This document shows positions 35,345 through 43,004 of a DNA stretch of 64,000 nucleotides, piece by piece. The position numbers and the translations under genes were made by a program. Under the pieces are notes generated by a model that did no database searches, had not been told where the DNA came from, and saw nothing but the letters and a program-made list of their open reading frames with translations. Source of the stretch: Bradyrhizobium sp. 190 (GTDB taxonomy: Bacteria > Pseudomonadota > Alphaproteobacteria > Rhizobiales > Xanthobacteraceae); assembly GCF_023073415.1 (NCBI RefSeq), contig NZ_JADPJL010000062.1:1-64000 (forward strand). Direction: 5' to 3'. Numbering within the stretch: position 1 is the stretch's first letter; each line of letters begins with the position of its first letter.

Positions 35345-36508
35345 TTGAGCAATCGCTGGGGCATTCTGGCCGTTCTGTTCACCGTGCGGCTCACCATGGC
35401 GTTTCAGTTCCAGAGTGTCGCTGCAGTTGCGCCACTGCTCGGCACCAAATTCGATGCCAGCCTTGCCGATATAGGACTCCTGATCGGCCTCTATTTGACG
35501 CCAGGCGTCGCGCTGTCGTTGCCGGGTGGTGCGATCGGAAAAAGGTTTGGCGACAAGGCCACCGTGTCAGGCGCGCTATTGCTGATGCTGATCGGCCAAC
35601 TTGCCATGGTGGCCTCGGATTCCTGGGGCTGGCAAATTGCAGGACGGCTGATCGCGGGCGGTGGCGGCGTCTTGCTCAATGTCCTGATGTCGAAAATGGT
35701 CACTGACTGGTTCGCCGGCAGGGAAATCGCGACCGCGATGGCGATTTTCATCAACTCGTGGCCGGCCGGCGTCGCCATCTCGCTGTTGACCTTGCCGGCG
35801 GTCGGCACCGCCTATGGCGTCAGCGCGGTCTATCTTTCGACTGCCGCGCTGATCGGCCTCGCCATCCTGCTTCTTGTTGCGGCCTATCGATCGCCGTCGA
35901 CTGCAGCAGACGCGCCTTCAGCCGCCTCACGGCTCGACCGCAACACCTTGTTCGCCGTGATCATCGCGGGTCTGATCTGGGGCCTGTTCAACATTGGCTT
36001 CGCGATGATTTTCAGTTTCGGCCCCACGCTGCTGGTCGAACGCGGCTGGTCGATCACGGCGGCGGGCTCGGCCATCAGCATCGTGCTGTGGCTCGCGGCG
36101 CTCGGCGGAACGGCCGGCGGATTTCTGGCCGATTGGACCAAGCGGCCGCAATCGGTGCTTGTCGTCGGATGCATCATGTTCGCGCTATTGATGCTGGCGC
36201 TACCCCGCGGCACAGCGGTAATCCCTCTCGTGATCACGATCGGCTTAATCAGCGCCCTGCCCTCGGGACCGATCATGAGCCTCCCCGCGCGCGTATTGCA
36301 GCCGGAAACGCGCGCCATCGGGATGGGTATCTTCTACACCGTCTACTACGCCGCGATGATGCTGGGCCCGGCGGTTGCCGGCGCCATTGCCAAAGCAACA
36401 GGCAGTGCGGCGGCAGCCTTCGACTTCGGGACGGCGGCCCTGCTGGCTTGTCCAGTATTGTTATGGGGATACAACCGGATTGTTGCGCGGCGACCGCAGG
36501 CCGCGTGA
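35345..36508 (+). CDS. MFS transporter, CynX/NNP-like
   Basis: A 387-residue protein with twelve membrane segments. N-terminal marks are TMAFQFQSVAAVAPLLGTKF and LTPGVALSLPGGAIGKRFGDKA, as in the CynX/NimT/nitrate-like group; a second G-rich repeat is GGFLADWTKRPQSVLVVGC. The start is TTG with GAGGAG 6 bases upstream. Base and codon use are those of the host genome, not of the RiPP cluster that begins 315 bases later, so it is probably unrelated. Substrate unknown. Confidence 0.85.
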   Translation: MSNRWGILAVLFTVRLTMAFQFQSVAAVAPLLGTKFDASLADIGLLIGLYLTPGVALSLPGGAIGKRFGDKATVSGALLLMLIGQLAMVASDSWGWQIAGRLIAGGGGVLLNVLMSKMVTDWFAGREIATAMAIFINSWPAGVAISLLTLPAVGTAYGVSAVYLSTAALIGLAILLLVAAYRSPSTAADAPSAASRLDRNTLFAVIIAGLIWGLFNIGFAMIFSFGPTLLVERGWSITAAGSAISIVLWLAALGGTAGGFLADWTKRPQSVLVVGCIMFALLMLALPRGTAVIPLVITIGLISALPSGPIMSLPARVLQPETRAIGMGIFYTVYYAAMMLGPAVAGAIAKATGSAAAAFDFGTAALLACPVLLWGYNRIVARRPQAA

Positions 36509-36822
36509 CAAATTCAATTCCAAAATCGCTGGTTCGCAATCTGTGCCCGAATTTAGCAATGCGCGCGGCAGGCGAAGTGTTTGTAGCAACTTTGAAAAAG
36601 CTTGGGTGCCGCTATGTCAAGAATGACCCGCCTATTGCTTTCAGTGCAGGCGCCGACATCGAGATCTGCACACGTGCCCCGGCACTGCTCAAAGTAGCGG
36701 TAAATCGTAGGGTGCGAAATTTCGCGTGACAACTGAAGCTCGATTGCGTATGTTTTGCTTGCTACAACCGCGTCAGGCAATCCTGACGTGTATTTGGCTT
36801 CGCGACTCTAGGGGTGGCTATC
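36509..36822. other. Left border of the RiPP cluster; promoter region
   Basis: About 310 bases with no supported gene, in which composition changes from high GC to visibly AT-richer. A minus-strand frame at 36553-36780 has no ribosome site or family resemblance. The inverted repeat at 36771-36788 is the only structure I see. Confidence 0.45.
36771..36788. promoter_or_regulatory. Inverted repeat before the radical SAM gene
   Basis: CGTCAGG and CCTGACG are separated by 4 bases, 34 bases before the ATG at 36823. This could be a regulator operator or a short RNA hairpin in the leader. No matching second copy was noticed elsewhere in the cluster. Confidence 0.35.
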
Positions 36823-37890
36823 ATGCTCCCGCCTATCGCGGTTGCTTCGGGTCCCAGCGTCCTTGGGGTGTTGCTTACCTCAAAGTGCAACATTAGCTGC
36901 CGACATTGTTGCAATGATTCTCACCCTTCACGCTCAGGCGCCGCTCGCTTCGAGGACATCGCTCGCATTATCGAGACAGCGCGCGAGATACCCTCGATCC
37001 GGGAAATTGGAATCAGCGGCGGCGAGCCATTCATGTTCGTCGATTTGTTGCAGCGAGTCGTTCGATTTGCTGGCGAGCTAGGTTACACTTCATCCATCAC
37101 AACAAACGGTTTTTGGGGCAGATCCCAGCGCGCTACTCGGCTAATTCGCGATCTGCAGAGAACCGGCCTTCGCGCAATTCACATCAGCACAAGTGTGTTC
37201 CACCAAGAGTTCCTCGACCTTGGTACGGTCATCGAAGCAGCGAACACCGCCTTGCTCGCAGGATTGAAGGTTGCAATCAACCTGGTTTCTACTTCATCCC
37301 TTTCCAGCAATGAGCTTCAGGCCTCACTTGGCGATCTCGCAGATAGAGTAGAAATTATTGTTATGCCGTGCCAACCAGTCGGTCGAGGCGCAACCGAGAT
37401 TCGTTCGGATGAGTTTGGCCCGAAGTTCGCGAGACCGTACGGAAACTGCAGAGAGCACTTTAAAAAGCTGGCGGTAGACCGACGGGGGGACGTCTATCCA
37501 TGCTGTTCTCCCGGTGGATTTTCGCCACCGCTGCGTATGGGGAACGTGAATGACGCGTCATTGCGGTCGATACTGGACAGCGCTGCAGATAGCAAACTTT
37601 TGGCCATATTGGAGGCGGTAGGACCTCAGTTCTTCCTACCGTTCTTGCGGGCTGCAGCTGGGGAAGCTGATTTTCCGGACAAGTTCAATGACCAATGTCA
37701 CCTGTGCCACGTCATGTTGTCTTCGAACGCATACGCGCAAACCATTAGCGAGGCAGCCGAGCAGTTGTTCTCAGAACTAGCCTCGCTGGTCACGGTGGAG
37801 CCTCCGGCAGAGCCGGTCGACAGAGTCTTCAAACTCGCCGCAAAGCGGCGGACGCAAGCGATGCACCTCGAACCCCACGCTACCGGATGA
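36823..37890 (+). CDS. Radical SAM/SPASM protein, predicted RiPP-modifying
   Basis: A 355-residue enzyme. The radical SAM iron-sulfur site is LLTSKCNISCRHCC with C22-x3-C26-x2-C29, and the SAM-binding GGEP is in EIGISGGEPFMFV. The C-terminal third has extra cysteines placed like a SPASM/twitch auxiliary cluster: NCREHFKKL, GDVYPCCSPGGF and DQCHLCHVM. Such proteins make thioether, C-C or other radical links in peptides. The ATG has AGGGG 8 bases upstream; a GTG at 36814 is also possible. The stop lies 9 bases before the first precursor, so the peptide is its likely substrate. Which residue it modifies cannot be read from sequence. Confidence 0.85.
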   Translation: MLPPIAVASGPSVLGVLLTSKCNISCRHCCNDSHPSRSGAARFEDIARIIETAREIPSIREIGISGGEPFMFVDLLQRVVRFAGELGYTSSITTNGFWGRSQRATRLIRDLQRTGLRAIHISTSVFHQEFLDLGTVIEAANTALLAGLKVAINLVSTSSLSSNELQASLGDLADRVEIIVMPCQPVGRGATEIRSDEFGPKFARPYGNCREHFKKLAVDRRGDVYPCCSPGGFSPPLRMGNVNDASLRSILDSAADSKLLAILEAVGPQFFLPFLRAAAGEADFPDKFNDQCHLCHVMLSSNAYAQTISEAAEQLFSELASLVTVEPPAEPVDRVFKLAAKRRTQAMHLEPHATG

Positions 37891-37899
37891 GTGATATCG

Positions 37900-38145
37900 A
37901 TGTCGGAGGAACGCCATCCGGGCCAAGCAAAGAAACTCCGCCTCTCTGTAATCGATCGAGAGAAGGTCGCGGAGCTAACTGGAGAGCTTGTTGCTATCCA
38001 CGTTTACCGCGAGCTTCGAAGGATCAACGACAGGGTAAAGCTTGCAGGGTGTGCAATTATCGGAAATTGCTCCAATGGTAGCTGCGACATAATCGGAAAC
38101 TGTTCGTCCTCATCAAAAGATCGTTTGACTGAGTTACTTGAGTAG
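37900..38145 (+). CDS. Predicted RiPP precursor peptide A
   Basis: An 81-residue peptide. Residues 11-45 are a charged, helical leader containing LRLSVIDREKVAELTG and VYRELRRINDR. From residue 50 the sequence switches to a Cys/Ser/Gly/Asn-rich core with C51, C57, C62 and C68 arranged in two copies of C-x-I-I-G-N-C-S, then a Ser run, then a short charged end (KDRLTELLE). Leader residues line up without gaps with precursor B. Azole formation at Cys/Ser is expected from the neighbouring YcaO and dehydrogenase. The start is ATG 37900 or GTG 37891. No close known peptide comes to mind. Confidence 0.8.
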   Translation: MSEERHPGQAKKLRLSVIDREKVAELTGELVAIHVYRELRRINDRVKLAGCAIIGNCSNGSCDIIGNCSSSSKDRLTELLE

Positions 38146-38187
38146 CGCGGCGGGTATCTTTGGCGACTTCGAACGGGTGTTGGCCTC

Positions 38188-38379
38188 ATGAGTGAGAAGA
38201 TCAGTCCCAACGAAGTTATTGGTGCGCTCTCAGCTATCCAGTTTCGAGTTGAGACGATCGAAACGGTTGCTGCAGCGCTCGTTCCTTTCATTTCAGACCA
38301 AGCATCGAGGGAAATTGCTCGCGCTCGTCAATCGTTTCTGGCTCTTGGCGAAATGGGATCCGAAGCGAGCGAAAACTAA
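38188..38379 (+). CDS. Small protein of unknown function inside the RiPP cluster
   Basis: A 63-residue, mostly helical peptide (MSEKISPNEVIGALSAIQFR then VETIETVAAALVPFISDQAS) with no cysteine and no core-like tail, so it is not a third precursor of the same type. It sits between the two precursors on the same strand, with ATG and a weak ribosome site. It could be a small accessory, immunity or chaperone protein, or a non-gene. An overlapping frame at 38192-38434 is basic and unlikely. Confidence 0.45.
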   Translation: MSEKISPNEVIGALSAIQFRVETIETVAAALVPFISDQASREIARARQSFLALGEMGSEASEN

Positions 38380-38470
38380 ATCGTCCGACGCATCCAAATT
38401 GAAACGTAGAATTGTAGAACTGATGAAACCGTAGAACTTTAACGCAAACCTGTACAACGGAGTGGTCACC

Positions 38471-38680
38471 ATGGCTAAAGAGGTAGGAATTACAAAACTG
38501 TCTCAACTTCGTATCAGTGTCGAGGAAAGGGAGCAGGTAGCTCAAGTGGTTGGAGACATGATTGCTGTTCAGGTTTACCGAGAGCTGCAGGCTGCAAATG
38601 AACGGGCCGGCGGAAGCAGCAGCTGCCAAATAATCGCGAATTGTTGTAGCTCTTGCGGCCATCAGTTGACCGCGGAGTAA
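38471..38680 (+). CDS. Predicted RiPP precursor peptide B
   Basis: A 69-residue paralogue of precursor A. Residues 11-45 align gap-free with A with 17 of 35 identities, including LR-x-SV, RE-x-VA and VYREL. The core is SSSCQIIANCCSSCGHQLTA with C52, C58, C59 and C62, again a C-x-I-I-x-N-C unit flanked by Ser. The ATG has CGGAG 8 bases upstream. Shared leader with a divergent core is the hallmark of a precursor family served by one enzyme set. Confidence 0.8.
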   Translation: MAKEVGITKLSQLRISVEEREQVAQVVGDMIAVQVYRELQAANERAGGSSSCQIIANCCSSCGHQLTAE

Positions 38681-38872
38681 GAACATAGCAGGAGCGCTAT
38701 GCGTCACCGCCGAACGATCTCGTCAGCGTGGCGGTGACGTGGCCGGTCGCGTTCACCAGCGGCGATACAGTGCGACCATCTCTCCGTCCGCTAGCCTCGT
38801 TACTAGAGCGAGAGCCAACGGGTCTTGTGCGCAATGTAGGCGTGATTTGTCACCCCTTACTCGGTCCACGCT

Positions 38873-40048
38873 ATGGAATATCCTCCAACGCTCCCCAATC
38901 GCCTCCGCTTACGTCCCGGCGTCGAAGTGATACCTGTGGATCACGAGAATCTTCTCCTGCGTTCATTTTCTGGAACTGTGATGCTCTCCGGCGAGTTCGT
39001 CGCTTCGCAATTGCCGAACCTGCTTAACCAGCTTCATGGAGGGAGGTTGGTCCGAGATCTAATGGGGAGTGTGGACGAGGGCTTCCGGCCAGAATTAGAA
39101 GAATTTCTGATGCTTATGTTGGAAAAGAAAATTCTATATGAGGAAGGGAATGGACGAGATCCAGTCGGGGTCGGTCATCACGAGAACGCTTATTGGCGGC
39201 TTTACGGACCTGGTCCGGCTCAAGCTTGGGACTGTTTGCAAGCTTCGACGGTTATAGTTGCAGGTCTTGGCGGTACTGGGCTCAGCATTGCTCGGACGCT
39301 AGCGGCCTCTGGGGTTGGGACCCTTGTGCTCGTTGATCCACACAGCGTGCAGCATTCAGATGCCGTATGGGGCTACGACGTTGACGGTCTTGGTCAGCCT
39401 AGAGCGGAGATTGTCGCGGCCGAGCTCTCAAAACAGAAACGTGGGACAACTAAGCCCGTTGTCGCAAGCGTGGAACAGTTGCCTGACTGGGAGCACATGG
39501 TTTCGAGTGCGACGATCGTCGTACTAGCCGGCGACAGCATGTCTTTGGCGGGCTACGATAGAACAAATGCCGCCTGCTTACGACATGGCATCCGTTGGGT
39601 GTCAGCACGAATTGACCGGAGCCGCGGTATAATTGGTCCTTTCGTCATCCCGGAACAAACGGCGTGCTTTACATGCTTTGAGCTGCGGAACCGCGCAAAC
39701 TCGGATCAGCCCGCGGACCACGAGGCACTCCATCGTTACTGGAGAAAGGTTGAGGATTGTGCGCACGATTGGCCAACGATCGCGCCATTCTCCAATATTA
39801 TTGGAAACTTCGTCGCGCTCGATGTCCTGAGAGTATTGGCTAGCAATGATCTTTCAGCCGTCCATGGGCGGGTTTTGCATCTTGAGCTACACACGTTTGA
39901 GTCGCGCTTTCATGAAATTTTGAAGCTCCCTCGTTGCCCGTCGTGCACTCGGGCACGAAAACGCCCGATGGAAAAGATTTGGGATATCCGATCCCAATCA
40001 AGCGCTGATGGACTCCTCGAGAAGCCCTCTGAAAAGCTACAGGTGTAG
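38873..40048 (+). CDS. ThiF/E1-like TOMM leader-binding protein (cyclodehydratase partner)
   Basis: A 391-residue protein. The first 100 residues look like the winged-helix peptide-binding (RRE) part of ocin-ThiF proteins (LSGEFVASQLPNLLNQLHGG). Then comes an E1-like Rossmann domain with TVIVAGLGGTGLSIARTLAA and LVLVDPHSVQHSD. Zinc ligands are the pairs TACFTCFEL and RCPSCTRAR. In microcin-B17-type systems the corresponding protein binds the leader and activates the YcaO enzyme. The gene starts at ATG 192 bases after precursor B and ends 6 bases before ycaO. The ribosome site is weak, so the start may be imprecise. Confidence 0.82.
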   Translation: MEYPPTLPNRLRLRPGVEVIPVDHENLLLRSFSGTVMLSGEFVASQLPNLLNQLHGGRLVRDLMGSVDEGFRPELEEFLMLMLEKKILYEEGNGRDPVGVGHHENAYWRLYGPGPAQAWDCLQASTVIVAGLGGTGLSIARTLAASGVGTLVLVDPHSVQHSDAVWGYDVDGLGQPRAEIVAAELSKQKRGTTKPVVASVEQLPDWEHMVSSATIVVLAGDSMSLAGYDRTNAACLRHGIRWVSARIDRSRGIIGPFVIPEQTACFTCFELRNRANSDQPADHEALHRYWRKVEDCAHDWPTIAPFSNIIGNFVALDVLRVLASNDLSAVHGRVLHLELHTFESRFHEILKLPRCPSCTRARKRPMEKIWDIRSQSSADGLLEKPSEKLQV

Positions 40049-40054
40049 CGTGAC

Positions 40055-41386
40055 TTGAGAATAGTCGTCATGCGACTTCAGCATCGACCACCATCACTGC
40101 CGGAAGAGACGATCCGTAAAGCCGTACGGCTCGTGGACGAAGAGACAGGCGTAATTAAAATTCTGTTCGAGGCACCCATCGCCTCAGGTGCGCCAAAAAT
40201 CTTCGGTTGTGGCTGCTTGCGCGGCGACTACGATCGGCTCGGCTTTCCATCCGATAACCGCATCAGTGGGTCGACGTCGCTGGTTCGAGACCAGGCAATA
40301 GCCGCGGCAATCGGCGAGGCGATAGAGCGGTACTCGGCGGCATTTGTCCCATATGATGAAATCACGGTCCTTTCATACGAGACACTCAGCATGCGAGCTG
40401 TAGCGCCACAATCGTTGACGCTTTACGACGCCGATCAATATTGTCGTCCCGGATTTGGTTACAAGTCAGTTGGGTGCGATGAGCCGATCGGATGGGTAAA
40501 TGGATATTCTCTAACCCGTCGCGAATGGATCCTCGTACCAGCTTTTGCAGTGTACCAGCCCTATCAAAGCGTGGTCGATGAAGCGCCGGTTATCCAGCAG
40601 ATTACGACTGGACTGGCATGTGGCAATACGCTTGAAGAGGCGATTCTGTCCGCGATATGCGAAATCGTTGAGCGTGATGCAGCGATGCTGATGTGGCTGC
40701 AGATGCGTCGTCCACCAAAGGTTAACCTGGATGGTTTGGCCGAAGGTCTGGTGTCGGATGCGTGCTCGCGGTTTGGGGACTTAAGGAGGCACATAACCGT
40801 TCTGGATGTCACCACCGACCTCGGGATTCCTGCATATGTTTCCGTGTGGGACGGACCGATCGACAAAGAACGCGGAGCTATTTTTACATCGTCCGCAAAC
40901 TTGGTTCCAGGACGCGCAGTAGTTGGAGCTCTGACCGAGTTGGCGCAGTCTTTGATGTGGGCGGCGGGCCTGATCGATGGTGGGACGCACGTGCCAGACC
41001 CAAGGACTGAAAAGTTCTCACGCATAGAAGAACACGTACTTTGGCCTCTTCGGCCGTCGGCTCGGCCGGCGTTCGAATTCGCGCTTTCATCGGACAAACT
41101 CGTTGATTTGGATAACCATGCATGTGCCGGACCCAACGATGTGCTGACAGCGATTCAGACCTGCGTGGATCGGCTTTCGGCGCAAGGCCACGAAGTGATT
41201 GTAGTTGATGTGACTTCTCCTGACATCAGGGAGTGTGGCTTCCATGTGGTTCGAGCAATTGTCCCGGGGTGTCAGCCATTGTTTTTTGGCACGGGAATGC
41301 ATCGGCTATCTGTTCGGGCAAAGTGCAATCCGTATCCAGATCGCGCCGCGGATTCGTTAAACTTACACCCACATCCCTTTCCGTGA
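40055..41386 (+). CDS. YcaO-domain azoline-forming cyclodehydratase
   Basis: A 443-residue ATP-dependent enzyme. ATP/Mg ligands of the YcaO fold are seen in AIAAAIGEAIERYSAAFVPY and AILSAICEIVERDAAMLMW, each with the paired acidic residues. The C-terminus ends HPHPFP, a PxPxP motif characteristic of azoline-forming YcaO proteins in TOMM pathways rather than of RimO-linked YcaO. It would cyclise Cys (and Ser/Thr) of the precursors to thiazolines or oxazolines, with the adjacent E1-like protein presenting the peptide. The start is TTG 40055 (AGGTG 9 bases before) or ATG 40070. Confidence 0.88.
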   Translation: MRIVVMRLQHRPPSLPEETIRKAVRLVDEETGVIKILFEAPIASGAPKIFGCGCLRGDYDRLGFPSDNRISGSTSLVRDQAIAAAIGEAIERYSAAFVPYDEITVLSYETLSMRAVAPQSLTLYDADQYCRPGFGYKSVGCDEPIGWVNGYSLTRREWILVPAFAVYQPYQSVVDEAPVIQQITTGLACGNTLEEAILSAICEIVERDAAMLMWLQMRRPPKVNLDGLAEGLVSDACSRFGDLRRHITVLDVTTDLGIPAYVSVWDGPIDKERGAIFTSSANLVPGRAVVGALTELAQSLMWAAGLIDGGTHVPDPRTEKFSRIEEHVLWPLRPSARPAFEFALSSDKLVDLDNHACAGPNDVLTAIQTCVDRLSAQGHEVIVVDVTSPDIRECGFHVVRAIVPGCQPLFFGTGMHRLSVRAKCNPYPDRAADSLNLHPHPFP

Positions 41387-41408
41387 ATTCGAAGGAAGGA
41401 ATTTGAGA

Positions 41409-42215
41409 ATGAAGGGCCTGTTTGAGCTTGGGCTCGTCGAGGCACGACGACGCCTTCTGGGGGATCGAAATCTGTTTTCGATTTCGGAAGTGTACCACGA
41501 AAACAGCAAGATAGCGCGCAATGCCACGGGTTTCGCTCTGAGCGCGGAATCGATATTCGTCGCACCGACAGGCTTTAAGCGATATATGCATGCGCCAAAG
41601 GTCGGCTTGCTCGCGCCAGAAGCCAAGCAGGCATCGCCGATTTTGCGCGCCATTGCAGGCCGACGGTCGTGTCGCTTGTATTCAGGTGCTCCTGTTGCGG
41701 CTAAGGTAATCGCTGACCTGGCATTTTGCTCGTTTGGGATATCTGACGGGCGCCAGCTACGGTGCGCGCCTTCCGCGGGCGGCCTTTATCCGTTGGAACT
41801 TTACATTATCGCGATGAATGTTACGGAGCTGGATGCCGGCTTGTATCATTATGATGTGAGAGCCCACGGACTTACAGAGCTAGTGAAAGGCGATCTTAGT
41901 CCGCAGCTTGTGACTGCTATGCCCGGGCTTGAAGGAGTGGAAAAGTCTGCGGCATTGATGGTGTTTACGGCGGTCTTCGGTCGGTCGAAGATTAAATACG
42001 GCGAGAGAGCCTATCGTTTTGTGCTGTTGGAGGCGGGGCATGCTATGCAGAACATTTGTCTTGCTGCGACTGACATTGGCGTGGGTGTTTGCCCCGTTGG
42101 GGGCTTTGTGGATGACAGCCTTAATGACCTTCTAAACATCGACGGTATCGAGGAGGCCGCGGTGTACGCAGTGACTATGGGAACGCCTGCCGATTCTTCT
42201 AATCATGCTAATTGA
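41409..42215 (+). CDS. SagB/McbC-type FMN dehydrogenase
   Basis: A 268-residue nitroreductase-fold protein. Family marks are AIAGRRSCRLYSGAPV, RCAPSAGGLYPLELYIIAM, LYHYDVRAHGL, VLLEAGHAMQNICLAATDIG and GVCPVGGFVDD. In TOMM clusters this enzyme oxidises azolines to aromatic azoles using FMN. The ATG at 41409 is preceded by AAGGA. It is the last gene of the cluster, 22 bases after ycaO. Its presence implies that at least some rings in the product are fully oxidised. Confidence 0.85.
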   Translation: MKGLFELGLVEARRRLLGDRNLFSISEVYHENSKIARNATGFALSAESIFVAPTGFKRYMHAPKVGLLAPEAKQASPILRAIAGRRSCRLYSGAPVAAKVIADLAFCSFGISDGRQLRCAPSAGGLYPLELYIIAMNVTELDAGLYHYDVRAHGLTELVKGDLSPQLVTAMPGLEGVEKSAALMVFTAVFGRSKIKYGERAYRFVLLEAGHAMQNICLAATDIGVGVCPVGGFVDDSLNDLLNIDGIEEAAVYAVTMGTPADSSNHAN

Positions 42216-42386
42216 GCTCCTGCGATGTCGAGGAATGCACAATGATCGAGAAAGGAAGGGCCGCGCTTCCCTGCAGGCGCATCGGGCACCTCTCGTGCCC
42301 GCACTTCATCTGCCGCTAACACATCATTAACCTTGTCGGCCTTAGGGTCTTCCTGACGCCGAAGGACCGGCTGTCTGGTGGCGAAG

Positions 42387-43004
42387 ATGTCGTTTGCGCA
42401 AAAGAAAACAACCACAGTACCGGCCGCCCAGGAGCGACGGCGCTTTCAGCGTGTCAAAGTCCACCTGCTCGGCCGCTACATGTTGCCGGATCGTCGCGAA
42501 TTTCCTTGCCAGATTATTAACATGTCGCCGGGCGGACTGGCCCTGCTGGCGCCCGGCATCGGCAATGTCGGCGACCGTGTGATCGCCTATCTCGACCATA
42601 TCGGCCGGGTCGAGGGCAAAATCACCCGCATCATCGACAACGGCTTTGCCATGACGGTCGGCGCCACCGCGCGCAAGCGCGACAAGCTCGCCGCCCAGCT
42701 AACCTGGCTTGCCAACCGCGATATCCTCAATCTGCCGGAAGACCGCCGCCACGACCGTATCGTGCCGCGCAATCCGATCGCCCTGCTCACGCTCGAGGAC
42801 GGCAGCAAGATGACCTGCCGCATCATCGACCTGTCGCTGTCGGGCGCCGCCATCGCCGCCGAGAACCGCCCGCCCCTGAAATCGCTGGTCATGCTGGGCA
42901 AGGTGCAGTCCCGCGTGGTGCGAAATCTCGAGGAAGGCTTCGCGCTCGAGTTCGTCCACGAGCAAGTCGGCGAGGCGCTCGAAGAAGCGGTTACCGCGCG
43001 GTAA
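42387..43004 (+). CDS. PilZ-domain protein
   Basis: A 205-residue soluble protein with two PilZ-like beta-barrels. The first begins with the c-di-GMP motif RRRFQRVKVHLLGRY and the second half-motif INMSPGGLALLAP. The second, from about residue 105, has DRIVPRNPIALLTLEDGS and IIDLSLSGAAIAAENR. The first has both RxxxR and D/NxSxxG and should bind c-di-GMP; the second lacks a clean RxxxR. The start is ATG 42387 or GTG 42378. High-GC composition returns here, marking the right border of the RiPP cluster. Confidence 0.87.
   Translation: MSFAQKKTTTVPAAQERRRFQRVKVHLLGRYMLPDRREFPCQIINMSPGGLALLAPGIGNVGDRVIAYLDHIGRVEGKITRIIDNGFAMTVGATARKRDKLAAQLTWLANRDILNLPEDRRHDRIVPRNPIALLTLEDGSKMTCRIIDLSLSGAAIAAENRPPLKSLVMLGKVQSRVVRNLEEGFALEFVHEQVGEALEEAVTAR

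Noticed and set aside
35345..36508. MFS gene as exporter of the RiPP cluster
   Set aside because: Its composition is that of the host genome, it has its own ribosome site and is separated by a 315-base border region; no link beyond nearness.
38192..38434. 80-codon frame overlapping the 63-residue ORF in the RiPP cluster
   Set aside because: Very basic, no ribosome site; shifted reading of the same DNA.
38728..39027. 99-codon frame before and across the E1-like gene start
   Set aside because: It overlaps the start of the E1-like gene in another frame and shows no conserved motif; kept only as a reason for caution about that start.
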